This document shows positions 9,241 through 18,584 of a stretch of DNA of 64,000 nucleotides, one piece after another. The notes below the pieces were generated by a model. The model was not told where the DNA came from. It saw only the letters and a list, made by a program, of their open reading frames with translations, and did no database searches. The stretch is from assembly GCA_024684055.1 (NCBI GenBank), contig JAIKXN010000253.1, forward strand, positions 1 to 64,000. The letters run 5' to 3'. The stretch is from Lachnospiraceae bacterium (GTDB lineage: Bacteria > Bacillota > Clostridia > Lachnospirales > Lachnospiraceae). Positions within the stretch are counted from its first letter, which is position 1; each line of letters begins with the position of its first letter. Both the position numbers and the translations under genes were made by a program.

Positions 9241-10696
9241 AAAATTACTTGAAGGAATTCTGATTGAAGTTGTTTCCGGAAATCTTGATACGGAAATCAG
9301 TTCCTTATGCTATGACTCAAGAAAAGTTGAAAAAGGAAGCTGTTTCGTCTGCCTTACCGGTTTTAATACAGACGGCCATGAATATATAGATTCGGCGCTT
9401 GAAAAAGGTGCCGCTGCGCTTATAGTGGAGAAGGACGTTAAGATTGAGAATGACAAAGTTTCGGTTATAAAGGTGACTAATTCAAGAGTTGCGCTGTCAA
9501 AACTTGCATCCAATTTCTTCGATAATCCCGCAGACAGACTTATTGTTGTCGGTGTTACGGGAACAAAGGGAAAGACCACTACAACGCATATGTGCAAAAG
9601 CATTATGGAAGCATCAGGCGTTAAGGTCGGTATGATCGGTACTCTCGGTGCTTACACAGGAAACGAGCATATCGAGACAAAGAATACGACGCCCGAGTCA
9701 TATGAACTAATGGAACTCTTTAAGAAGATGGCCGATGCGGGATGCAGGGTTGTCTTTATGGAAGTATCTTCACAGGCCGTGAAGTTAAGAAGGATTGAGG
9801 GAATAAGATTTGCAATCGGTGCGTTTACGAATCTGTCTCCCGATCATATCGGACCCGGTGAACACGCTGATTTCGAAGAATACAAAAACTGCAAAAAAGA
9901 TTTCTTCAGACAGGTTGAAAACGCGGTTATCAATTCCGATGACGAATACGGAATCGAGATGGCTGAGTTTTCACCCTATCTTCATACCATATCCGTTAAA
10001 GAAAGCGCATATCTTTATGCGACGGATATAAGCAATACGTGGAAGAGCGATCTGATCGGAGTATCTTTTAAGATGCACGGAGATATCGAAAAAGACATCA
10101 CCATCGGTATTCCCGGACTTCACAATGTCGAAAATGCGCTTATTGCAGCTGAGATTACCCACCTTCTCGGAGCATCCGACGAAGATGTTATCGAAGGACT
10201 TAAAAATGTTTATATAAAGGGACGTACACAGCTTATCAAGGAGGCTGCACCCAGAGGAACATTCATCATAGATTACGCACATAATGCGATCAGTACCGAA
10301 AGCGTTCTTTCGACTCTGAGAGCTTACAATCCCGACAAGCTTACATGTCTATTCGGAGGCGGCGGAAACAAGCCCGTTGCAAGACGTCATGACATGGGAA
10401 GCGCTGCTTCGAAGTATTCCGATTATATAATTCTTACGGAAGACAATCCCAGATACGAGGAGATTGACGATATCAACAAATCGATCATTGAAGGCATTAA
10501 AGAATACGACTGCCCTTTTGAGGTTATTTATGATAGAAAAGAAGCAATCGAGCACCTTCTCGATATTTCGAAACCGGGCGAGATCGTGGCTCTTATCGGC
10601 AAGGGGCATGAGACGTATCAGGAAGTCAAAGGCGTAAAAAGATATTTCAGCGAAGAAGAAATCATCAGAGATTACATGAAAAACGTTAAAGGATAA
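9230..10696 (+). CDS. murE: UDP-N-acetylmuramoyl-tripeptide synthetase (Mur ligase)
   Basis: GVTGTKGKTTTTHM, MEVSSQAV, LFGGGGNKPVARRHDMG, LTEDNPRYE. The start overlaps the dapF end. Confidence 0.93.
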   Translation: MKLEKLLEGILIEVVSGNLDTEISSLCYDSRKVEKGSCFVCLTGFNTDGHEYIDSALEKGAAALIVEKDVKIENDKVSVIKVTNSRVALSKLASNFFDNPADRLIVVGVTGTKGKTTTTHMCKSIMEASGVKVGMIGTLGAYTGNEHIETKNTTPESYELMELFKKMADAGCRVVFMEVSSQAVKLRRIEGIRFAIGAFTNLSPDHIGPGEHADFEEYKNCKKDFFRQVENAVINSDDEYGIEMAEFSPYLHTISVKESAYLYATDISNTWKSDLIGVSFKMHGDIEKDITIGIPGLHNVENALIAAEITHLLGASDEDVIEGLKNVYIKGRTQLIKEAAPRGTFIIDYAHNAISTESVLSTLRAYNPDKLTCLFGGGGNKPVARRHDMGSAASKYSDYIILTEDNPRYEEIDDINKSIIEGIKEYDCPFEVIYDRKEAIEHLLDISKPGEIVALIGKGHETYQEVKGVKRYFSEEEIIRDYMKNVKG

Positions 10697-10697
10697 T

Positions 10698-11555
10698 ATG
10701 AGTACCGGAAAAAAAGTTTTTATAATTTTATCAATTGCATTTACGATCCTGTTTGCGGTTATTGCGTTTGTTTTGATCCCCAACAGAAAGTATTCGTTTC
10801 CGCTTGACGAGAACAAACTGGACATTCTCGTTGTGGGCGACAGTATTTTCTGTAATAACATATACGGAATTCCTGATCTGGCGGTTTACCTTGAGGAAAA
10901 AACGGGATGCGAGATCCAGAACTGTTCGATAGGCGGAACAAGTGCTTCCAAATTCAACAGGGGAAATGAAATAGATTATTATGCCGACAAACTGAATTTT
11001 TACAATGTGGCAAATATTATCTGTACGGGAAATGCTTCCACGGTGTCGGACAATACGCATTCGCTTTCGATAAACTTCCCTGACGGATACAAAAAGATGC
11101 TCTTTCTTGCGGGAACCGATCCGGCAAGGGAAGATTTTCTTATCGTCAATTACGGGATTAACGATGCGTTCATGAGAGTAAAGTGTAATTCCGACGACAA
11201 ATATGACAATTACACTTTCGGCGGGGCGATGAGACGCGGTATTGAGAAAATATCACAGAAATACCCGGACCTTAAGATCATCGTTAACGAAGTAAATTAT
11301 GCGACCATTATTCAGGTCGGCGAGAAAGACAGCGAATTTGATGAGATTACGGATCAGTTCAGAAAAGAGTACAATGCGGAACTTGAAAAAATAGCATCCG
11401 AATATCCGAATGTTTACTATTTCAGATTCAGTGATTACTGCGTGGTAAATGACGAAAATTACGAAGAATATCTTTTTGACGGAATACATTATAACGAGAA
11501 AGGCAAGGAAGCATACGCAACTGCGCTTGCTGAATATATCGGTGGATTAAACTAA
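10698..11555 (+). CDS. Membrane-anchored SGNH/GDSL-like hydrolase
   Basis: N-terminal TM, ILVVGDSIFCNN, NYGINDAF, DGIHYNEKGKEAYA. Confidence 0.75.
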   Translation: MSTGKKVFIILSIAFTILFAVIAFVLIPNRKYSFPLDENKLDILVVGDSIFCNNIYGIPDLAVYLEEKTGCEIQNCSIGGTSASKFNRGNEIDYYADKLNFYNVANIICTGNASTVSDNTHSLSINFPDGYKKMLFLAGTDPAREDFLIVNYGINDAFMRVKCNSDDKYDNYTFGGAMRRGIEKISQKYPDLKIIVNEVNYATIIQVGEKDSEFDEITDQFRKEYNAELEKIASEYPNVYYFRFSDYCVVNDENYEEYLFDGIHYNEKGKEAYATALAEYIGGLN

Positions 11556-12907
11556 TGGAAAAAAAGAAAGAAAACAACGGATCTTTTTTACAATATCTGA
11601 ATATAGCGGGTGCAGCGTGCCTGACCGGACTTACGGCGGTTCAGACCGTTCTTGCGATTCTTTGGCTGTCAAAGAACATGTTTGCCGGAGAAAACGGAAA
11701 AAGTGTTGTGTTCCATTATAAGGAAACAGGCAGTTTCGTACTCATGGGAGCAGTATTTTTCTTCCTTTTGCAAAATATCGTAAAGAAAGTTATTGGCGCC
11801 GAAGTTAAGTTTTGGCATTATGCGACAGTGGCGCTTTACGTAATGACACTTCCCGTGGTTTTAAGCATCAATTTCAACGCGACTTTGTATGCTGTCTGCA
11901 TTTCGTTTCTGCTTCTGCATGTTTTGTTTTCGTTAAGCTATTTTTATGGCAACCACGAACGAAGACTTTATGAACTCATAGGAATTTTTGCAATCCTTCT
12001 TGTTCTTTCGTATTTAAACAGGGCGGCTTTCTGGACGGGTGTTATCGAGACGTTTTTATTCCTTACGATTCAGCTTGTCAGAAATATAAAGATACGCCGA
12101 AAGAATATCGGTGACAAATCATGGAGAAACACACTTCTTCTTTTCTGCATTCTGATCATCATCATGCTTTTGCCGCAGTACTGTACCTACAATAACATTA
12201 AGCATACATTATACAGTCAGTCGCTTGAGGAACAGCTTTCGGCAAGAATAATAGTTCCCTATCTTGAATATGAAAAGAAAGACGGGGCGGAAGAATATCT
12301 GCTCGGTGTGATCAGAAACGCGGATTACGGTTACGGACATCCTTACAGGAATTTCAAGAATATTATTCACAGATACGAAGAAGACGGGCTTGATATGGAT
12401 ACCATATGGAAGAATCTTTACTCCAATGCATATTATCGTTACAGAAAGAGCATTGTGAAAAGATATCTGAGGGATTTCGCCAGAGGACTTGCATCGCCTT
12501 TTCTTACAGAGTCGGAGATGCACTCGGAAATGCTCGTGACACATCACGGATATTATTACGGACTCTTTGAGGAAAATGCCGAATACATATCGAATATATA
12601 CATGAAATTCTCGCTTTTTGCGCTTTTGTGTGTTTCGGCAGCAGTTCTCCTGCAGACGATCGCTCTTTTGATCATTGATGCGGTTAAGGGAAAATTTAAG
12701 CTTAAAATAGAAGAAGGCAGGCACAAGAGAATAGAAGCTGTCCTCTTAATTGCCTGCTTAGGAATTACAATGACTGCCATACAGACGCTGTTTTCGCTTG
12801 AAGGCACGTCGTATGTTTCGGGTATGGCCTCAATACTGACGTGTTTTTTGATCGCCACACTGACATGGTTTCGAAGATACAGAAATAAGACCAAAAGCGG
12901 AAAGTAA
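11555..12907 (+). CDS. Multi-pass membrane protein of unknown function
   Basis: 450 aa with many hydrophobic segments, coupled to the upstream SGNH gene. Confidence 0.7.
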   Translation: MEKKKENNGSFLQYLNIAGAACLTGLTAVQTVLAILWLSKNMFAGENGKSVVFHYKETGSFVLMGAVFFFLLQNIVKKVIGAEVKFWHYATVALYVMTLPVVLSINFNATLYAVCISFLLLHVLFSLSYFYGNHERRLYELIGIFAILLVLSYLNRAAFWTGVIETFLFLTIQLVRNIKIRRKNIGDKSWRNTLLLFCILIIIMLLPQYCTYNNIKHTLYSQSLEEQLSARIIVPYLEYEKKDGAEEYLLGVIRNADYGYGHPYRNFKNIIHRYEEDGLDMDTIWKNLYSNAYYRYRKSIVKRYLRDFARGLASPFLTESEMHSEMLVTHHGYYYGLFEENAEYISNIYMKFSLFALLCVSAAVLLQTIALLIIDAVKGKFKLKIEEGRHKRIEAVLLIACLGITMTAIQTLFSLEGTSYVSGMASILTCFLIATLTWFRRYRNKTKSGK

Positions 12908-12922
12908 ATTATTTGCTTTCCG
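12898..12922. promoter_or_regulatory. 25-bp near-perfect palindrome spanning both stop codons of convergent genes
   Basis: CGGAAAGTAAAT-T-ATTTGCTTTCCG. TAA (12905-12907) and the minus-strand TAA (12909-12911) lie inside. Confidence 0.6.
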
Positions 12923-14027
12923 TAAGTCTGTCTTTTAAGAGAGTTACAAGACGGTCCGCTATCATTTGGCGGCCGTTTTTGTTTGGCGTGATTCCGTCAT
13001 CTTCAAGATAATTGTCGGCATTGTCTTCGTTAATAAGAACGCCGCTGTAGAGATCGATATATGAAACACCGAAGTAATCGGTAAGACGTCTTGCGGCATT
13101 GAATGTTTCTTCAATCGTTCCGTATCCTGTATCGTACATTGCACAGGATACTTTTTTGTTATCATCGTCAATCGCATAGCAGAATGCGGGAGAAACGAAA
13201 ACGTACTGTGTATTCGGATTATCGTAATTGAAAAGATAAACCGAAGTATATACGGCGCCGAGAAGGGTCTGAAGGTTTTCGGTCTGGGCATCCGCACTGT
13301 TTTCGTTAAAATTGATGGGCTGGTGACCTGCACGGTAATCATGACCGTCATAGCAGAACATAACAACGTCTATATTTGAAATATCAAGACCTTCGAGAGT
13401 AGAGATAACTTCCTCGTATCTTTCGATATCATATTTGTCTTTGTCGAGATAAAGCAGAGCTTCTTTCTGCTTCGAAAAATCTTTCCATTTCAGATTGAAT
13501 GCAAGCCAGAACAAAGTGAAATAGTCTTCGGGACATTCCGAAGGCGAAAGTTCTTCGTTGTTGAAAGCATTAAGGTATGAACCGGGAAGGCTGCAGTTGT
13601 ATATTTCAACCTTGTCGGACACTCCTTTTTCAAACAGATCGATTATTCCCGAACCGTCCGAAATGCCTTCGGAATAGGAATCGTTTCCGAGAATGAGAAC
13701 ATTCGTGACGCCGTCGTCCGAATCTTTTGCGATAAGCGAAGGAGGCATCAGAATAATATTGTCTTTTGTATCGAGCTTTATGCTTTCAATGTCTTCTTCC
13801 GTGATTATGTAGGGCTTTCCTTTATTCCATACCTGAATACGCAGTATGATAACGATAACGCATATTATCAGAAGAACCGGAAGCGCACATGCGATTATTC
13901 TCGGATAATTCGGAACGCGTTTTTTCTTTTTATGAGAGTGTCCCCCGCTGTTTCCCGAAGGTCTGTGAGGATTTGAACTTCTCTGCGAAGCTGAGTTTCT
14001 GTTTCTGTCTGAATTGTTATTTGCCAT
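12909..14027 (-). CDS. Membrane-anchored SGNH-like hydrolase
   Basis: Ser/Asn-rich N-terminus, TM, NVLILGNDSYSEG, VVMFCYDGHD, DDGITPNKNGRQMIADRL. Internal ATG at 14027 preferred. Confidence 0.7.
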   Translation of the reverse strand: MANNNSDRNRNSASQRSSNPHRPSGNSGGHSHKKKKRVPNYPRIIACALPVLLIICVIVIILRIQVWNKGKPYIITEEDIESIKLDTKDNIILMPPSLIAKDSDDGVTNVLILGNDSYSEGISDGSGIIDLFEKGVSDKVEIYNCSLPGSYLNAFNNEELSPSECPEDYFTLFWLAFNLKWKDFSKQKEALLYLDKDKYDIERYEEVISTLEGLDISNIDVVMFCYDGHDYRAGHQPINFNENSADAQTENLQTLLGAVYTSVYLFNYDNPNTQYVFVSPAFCYAIDDDNKKVSCAMYDTGYGTIEETFNAARRLTDYFGVSYIDLYSGVLINEDNADNYLEDDGITPNKNGRQMIADRLVTLLKDRLTESK

Positions 14028-14175
14028 ATTTAAATCTCCGTAACGGATGAAGTTTCCTTTTAAACCCGGCATCTGCAACAGTCTGACAAATAAAACAAAG
14101 TGTTGTAGTTTGCCTCTTTTTTTTAAACATATATTACATTATATTGTATGTAATTGCAAATAAAATGAGCATATG

Positions 14176-14204
14176 TTGAAAAACGGGTATAAATATGCTA
14201 TTAT
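14176..14204 (+). promoter_or_regulatory. Sigma-70-type promoter
   Basis: TTGAAA-N17-TATTAT upstream of the GH25 gene at 14278. Confidence 0.65.
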
Positions 14205-14277
14205 TTTCTATGTATGGGCAGAATGCCCAATATGTGCTTTTTAATGAATGATTTGATTATAAAATGCAGGTAGGAAA

Positions 14278-17200
14278 ATGAAGAAAAACAATATTTTTGA
14301 TACTGAAATTCAGATGGTCGATCTTGAAAGCATGGATAACATGGAAGTATCCTTTGACGAGACGAGCGAACCCAATCCCATGCTGGCTGACGATGTCAGA
14401 CTGAACATGAAGGAGACACAGGTTATTTCCGCAGAAGAAATAGAAAAAGTAATGAAAGAAAACACTGTGGAAGATCTGCCCGATTCGGGAGAAACAATCG
14501 TTATTCCGAGCCGTGTGATCAAAAAGGCGGTTATGGATATCCCGACTGATGCAGGATATTCAAATGCTTCGAATGATGCATACAAAAACAAAACCGGATT
14601 CGAAAACGATGAATTCGGCGAAACAGTTACGTTTGACACTCGGGTCATAAACGCGGCATATGAGGAAAAGAAAAATCCCAACATGCTCGAACCCGATGAA
14701 TCTTATGATTTTGAGGACGATATTGATGAACCGGCAAGAAAGAAAGTTCATCATGCAAAAGAAAAGAGCGAAAAAGAATTACGAGCCGAAGAAGAAAGAC
14801 AGTTAAGAAAAGAAGCCAGAGCCGAAGCAAGAGCAGAAGAGAGAGAGGCAAAAGCAGAGGCGAGAGCTGAAGAAAAAATGGCAAGAGCAGAAGCAAAGGC
14901 AGAAGCAGCAGCCGAAGCAAAGGAAGCAAAAATCGCCGCAAGAGCAGAAGCCAAAGAACTTAAAGCAGAGGCAGCAGCCGAAGCAAGAGAAGCGAAACTT
15001 GCCGCAAGAGCAGAAGAAAAAGAACTTAAAGCGGAAGCGGCAGCAGAAGCGAGAGAATCCAAACTTGCCGCAAGAGCAGAAGAAAAAGAACACAAAGCCG
15101 CAGCGGCAGCAGAAGCAAAAACTGCCGCAAAACAGGTGAATCCGGCAGCAAAGCAGGACAATCCGGCTGCTAAACAGGGTAATCCTGCCGCCAAGCAGGC
15201 AAATCCTGCTGCAAAGACCGGAGCGAAGCCTGCGGTTAAAAACGGAGCAAAACCTGCAGTCAAAACAGGAGCAAAACCTGCAGTCAAAACAGGAGCAAAA
15301 CCTGTTTCACAAAACGGTGCGGCTACCGCAGCAAGGCAGGGAAATCCCGCAGCCAAACCTGCAGCCAAACCCGCAGCGGCTAAGCCTGCAGGAACAGTGG
15401 CAAACAAACCGGTTCAGCATGCAAAGAGTTCTCCTGTTTCTCCTGCGAAAACAGAATTTCATCCTAAGGGAGAACAGCGTCCCAGGGTTCCCGAAATGCC
15501 GGTCAAGGTTGTTCCTCCTCAGGAAAAGAAACCCGCAGCTCCCTCACATGTTATCCCCGACATGGGAATGACACAGGAAATACCCGTGGAAAACATGAAT
15601 ACGGAAGCTTTGGATACAGCATCAGTTAATGAAAATATTCAGGAAAACATTCACAACGTACAGAATGTTTCGAGAGAAAAAGTCGTACACAAAAAATCAA
15701 AGAAGAAATCACGTACCGCATTCGGTATCGTTGAAATCTGCGGCGTTGCAATAGCTCTTCTTCTTGTGATCCTACTTGGTGTTCTCGGCGTAAAACTTAT
15801 AGAAAAAGGCAAACAGAAAAACAATGTGGCCCAGTTTGCAAGCATAGGTGCCCTTTATTCCGAAATGGATTCAATCGGAAACGAGGGAATTCTGGCAATC
15901 GGAGAGAAAGCATCGATAAGTTCCGTTAACGTTCCCGAAGAAACCGAAAGTACGGAAGAAGGCACGGAAGAAACAGACAACAATCAGAATGTTTCGCCCG
16001 TATCGGTTAATTTCCTTTCAATAGAAAAAGATTTAAAGATTAAATTCCTTGATAAAAACACCGGAAAACTTATAAGCGGAATTCAGTTTGAAGTAACTGC
16101 AAAAGGCCCTAAAGGAGACGATTTCAAATGGACCGACTCAGATATGGACGGCATGATCTATGTAGATAAGCTTCAGCCCGGTAATTATGAAGTTAAAGTA
16201 CTTTCGGTACCGCCTTATGAATTCCCTGATACCGCGACAACGGTTAAAGTACAGGATACGATCGTATATCAGGTTATCAATGTTATCGACGAGGCACAGG
16301 ATATGAGCCAGGTCGATCTTGCCAAGGAAGAAAACAACGGCAAGGAAGTCGATGAAGGAAACAAACTTCAGGATACCGTAGAGTTTGTTGAATCCACGGC
16401 GACTCCCATTGAGGGACAGGACGGATACGTAAAGATTGATAAAAGCAAGATAAAGGATCCCGCAACGTTACAGTCGGCATATCTCTGGGGCGGATTCAGA
16501 AGAGTTGATTCCATAACACTGCTCGTCGGAGAAATGACGGTTCTCAATGTTCCTCACGAAGCCAATCAGACTCTTATGTTTTCAAGCGACAACCCCGATG
16601 TTGTGACGGTATCTCCAAACGGAGACTTAACCGCAATAAATGAAGGTGTTGCCAATGTTACCGCTTCGATTCTTGATTCAGAGCAGACTATCATTTCGAA
16701 CATAGTTTACAATGTCACGGTTAAAAGAAGCAATTCAGGGCGTATACTGGTAATCGACGGACCGAACACGGTTGAAATCGGAAAAGAGATCGAACTGATT
16801 GCAACGGGTTTGGTTACCTGGTCAAGCAGCGACAACAATATAGCTGTAATTGACGATAGAGGCGTGGTAAAAGGAATTTCCGAAGGTACGGTAACGATTA
16901 CCGCGGTTTCTGCGGAAGATCCGAGTGTTAAAGCCGAATTTAAGATAACGGTTAAAAAAGGCGCCGTTCCCGTAAATGAACTGATTCTTTCAAGTTACAG
17001 CGAAACAATGAAGGTGGGCGACAAAGTTAAGATCAAAGTAACGCTTTCACCCGAAGGAGCGGATAACCCCGGAATCACATGGTCTTCGGATAATACGAAT
17101 GTCGCAGTGGTAGACAAAGGAACCATTACGGCTGTGGGAAGCGGAAATGCTACAATACTTGCACAGACAAATGACGGAAGAGGCATTTGTGCGGCTGTTA

Positions 17201-18408
17201 CGGTAACGGTTAAGCCGAGTGAGGATTTAACACTGGTAGTACTCGGTGAAACAAACATTCAGGTTACTGAGGTCACAGTCGGTGTGGGAAGCACATATAA
17301 GCTTACTCCCAAGGTAGAAGGATTCTTAACCGATAACGGCGTAACCTTCAGCAAAGATTCGAGTGATGCATTTTCAATCGATGCAAACGGTGTGATCAAA
17401 GGCGAGAAGGTCGGTGTCGGACAGGTTACCGTTACTACAAAGGAAAACGGCAAAGACAATAAACCTGTAGTGAAATACGTCAAAGTAACCGTACAGAATG
17501 ACGTGACCAAAGATACCACAAGCAAACTTAAATATCATTCCGAAAAGGATAATGCAGACCTTCCCGTTTACATCAAAACGGCGGACGGAAAATATGTCGA
17601 AGCAACTTATGCCGATTACTACAAGGAAGGTGTGGAATTCTACGTTGCCGGTACGGTTGAGTATAAATACACAGGCTGGCAGACACTTAACGGAAACGTA
17701 TATTATTTTACCAAAGAAGGTAAGAAAGTAACCGGAGAACAGGTTATCGGAGGTACGAAATATACATTCGCTTCCGATGGTGCTCTTCTTAAAGACACAA
17801 ACGGTTCAAGAGGTATCGACGTATCCACATATCAGGGAACCATTGACTGGACTGCAGTCAAGAATTCGGGTATTTCGTTTGTAATTATCAGATGCGGCTT
17901 CAGAGGATATACAAAGGGCGGTCTTATCATCGATTCGAAATATCAGTCATATATCAAAGGTGCAACCGCTGCAGGTCTTAAAGTTGGTATTTATCTCTTC
18001 TCGCAGGCAGTTAACGAAGCAGAGGCAGTGGAAGAAGCTTCACTCTGCGTTAACCTTGCTCAGGGATACAAGATTTCATATCCGATATTTATCGACAGCG
18101 AATACGCAAACGGAGCACATAACGGAAGAGCCGACGGACTTGACAAGGCAACCAGAACCGCTGTATGCAAGGCATTCTGCGAGACGGTTAAATCCGCAGG
18201 TTATACACCCGGTGTATATGCTTCCAAATCATGGTTCTACAATAAACTTGATGTTAATCAGTTAAATTCTTACAAGATATGGCTTGCTCATTATACAGGT
18301 CAGACCGATTACACCGGCAAATACGATTTGTGGCAGCATACAGACAAGGGAAGAGTTAACGGAATCAACGGAAACGTAGACCTTAACTTCAGTTATCTCG
18401 GATATTGA
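14278..18408 (+). CDS. Large membrane-anchored GH25 lysozyme with long cytoplasmic Ala/Glu/Lys repeat region, prealbumin-like and Ig-like (BIG2) domains and wall-binding-like repeat
   Basis: TM ~15721-15810; KIKFLDKNTGKLISGIQFEV; repeated I/V-x-W-S-S-D/S-N BIG2 motifs; YTGWQTLNGNVYYFTKEGKKVTG; C-terminal RGIDVSTYQGTIDW...FVIIRCGFRGY...IDSEY GH25 motifs. Confidence 0.88.
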   Translation: MKKNNIFDTEIQMVDLESMDNMEVSFDETSEPNPMLADDVRLNMKETQVISAEEIEKVMKENTVEDLPDSGETIVIPSRVIKKAVMDIPTDAGYSNASNDAYKNKTGFENDEFGETVTFDTRVINAAYEEKKNPNMLEPDESYDFEDDIDEPARKKVHHAKEKSEKELRAEEERQLRKEARAEARAEEREAKAEARAEEKMARAEAKAEAAAEAKEAKIAARAEAKELKAEAAAEAREAKLAARAEEKELKAEAAAEARESKLAARAEEKEHKAAAAAEAKTAAKQVNPAAKQDNPAAKQGNPAAKQANPAAKTGAKPAVKNGAKPAVKTGAKPAVKTGAKPVSQNGAATAARQGNPAAKPAAKPAAAKPAGTVANKPVQHAKSSPVSPAKTEFHPKGEQRPRVPEMPVKVVPPQEKKPAAPSHVIPDMGMTQEIPVENMNTEALDTASVNENIQENIHNVQNVSREKVVHKKSKKKSRTAFGIVEICGVAIALLLVILLGVLGVKLIEKGKQKNNVAQFASIGALYSEMDSIGNEGILAIGEKASISSVNVPEETESTEEGTEETDNNQNVSPVSVNFLSIEKDLKIKFLDKNTGKLISGIQFEVTAKGPKGDDFKWTDSDMDGMIYVDKLQPGNYEVKVLSVPPYEFPDTATTVKVQDTIVYQVINVIDEAQDMSQVDLAKEENNGKEVDEGNKLQDTVEFVESTATPIEGQDGYVKIDKSKIKDPATLQSAYLWGGFRRVDSITLLVGEMTVLNVPHEANQTLMFSSDNPDVVTVSPNGDLTAINEGVANVTASILDSEQTIISNIVYNVTVKRSNSGRILVIDGPNTVEIGKEIELIATGLVTWSSSDNNIAVIDDRGVVKGISEGTVTITAVSAEDPSVKAEFKITVKKGAVPVNELILSSYSETMKVGDKVKIKVTLSPEGADNPGITWSSDNTNVAVVDKGTITAVGSGNATILAQTNDGRGICAAVTVTVKPSEDLTLVVLGETNIQVTEVTVGVGSTYKLTPKVEGFLTDNGVTFSKDSSDAFSIDANGVIKGEKVGVGQVTVTTKENGKDNKPVVKYVKVTVQNDVTKDTTSKLKYHSEKDNADLPVYIKTADGKYVEATYADYYKEGVEFYVAGTVEYKYTGWQTLNGNVYYFTKEGKKVTGEQVIGGTKYTFASDGALLKDTNGSRGIDVSTYQGTIDWTAVKNSGISFVIIRCGFRGYTKGGLIIDSKYQSYIKGATAAGLKVGIYLFSQAVNEAEAVEEASLCVNLAQGYKISYPIFIDSEYANGAHNGRADGLDKATRTAVCKAFCETVKSAGYTPGVYASKSWFYNKLDVNQLNSYKIWLAHYTGQTDYTGKYDLWQHTDKGRVNGINGNVDLNFSYLGY
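14923..15120 (+). repeat. Three tandem 66-bp coding repeats (22 aa, EAKLAARAEEKELKAEAAAEAR-like)
   Basis: Units 14923-14988, 14989-15054, 15055-15120 in frame. Confidence 0.8.
15244..15302 (+). repeat. Perfect 24-bp coding repeats (GAKPAVKT)
   Basis: GGAGCAAAACCTGCAGTCAAAACA present twice perfectly plus a partial third copy. Confidence 0.9.
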
Positions 18409-18430
18409 TTTTCCAAAAAAATTAAACATA

Positions 18431-18478
18431 ACGCCTTAATCATACGGACACTGAAGTACATATGATTAAGGCGTTTTT
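18431..18478. terminator. Intrinsic terminator
   Basis: CGCCTTAATCAT ... ATGATTAAGGCG perfect inverted repeat followed by TTTTTT. Confidence 0.85.
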
Positions 18479-18584
18479 TGAAGATTTCAACTCGTTGACA
18501 GATGCAATATATAAAGTTAAAATTAAGATGTGTTTTCGGTAATTTTATGAAGGGGAATTACGCGAATAATTCGCTATTGGTAAT

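Noticed and set aside
14751-15407. 218-aa minus-strand ORF rich in Ala/Gly/Leu
   Set aside because: Antisense of the Ala/Glu/Lys repeat region of the GH25 gene; explained by codon composition, not a separate gene.
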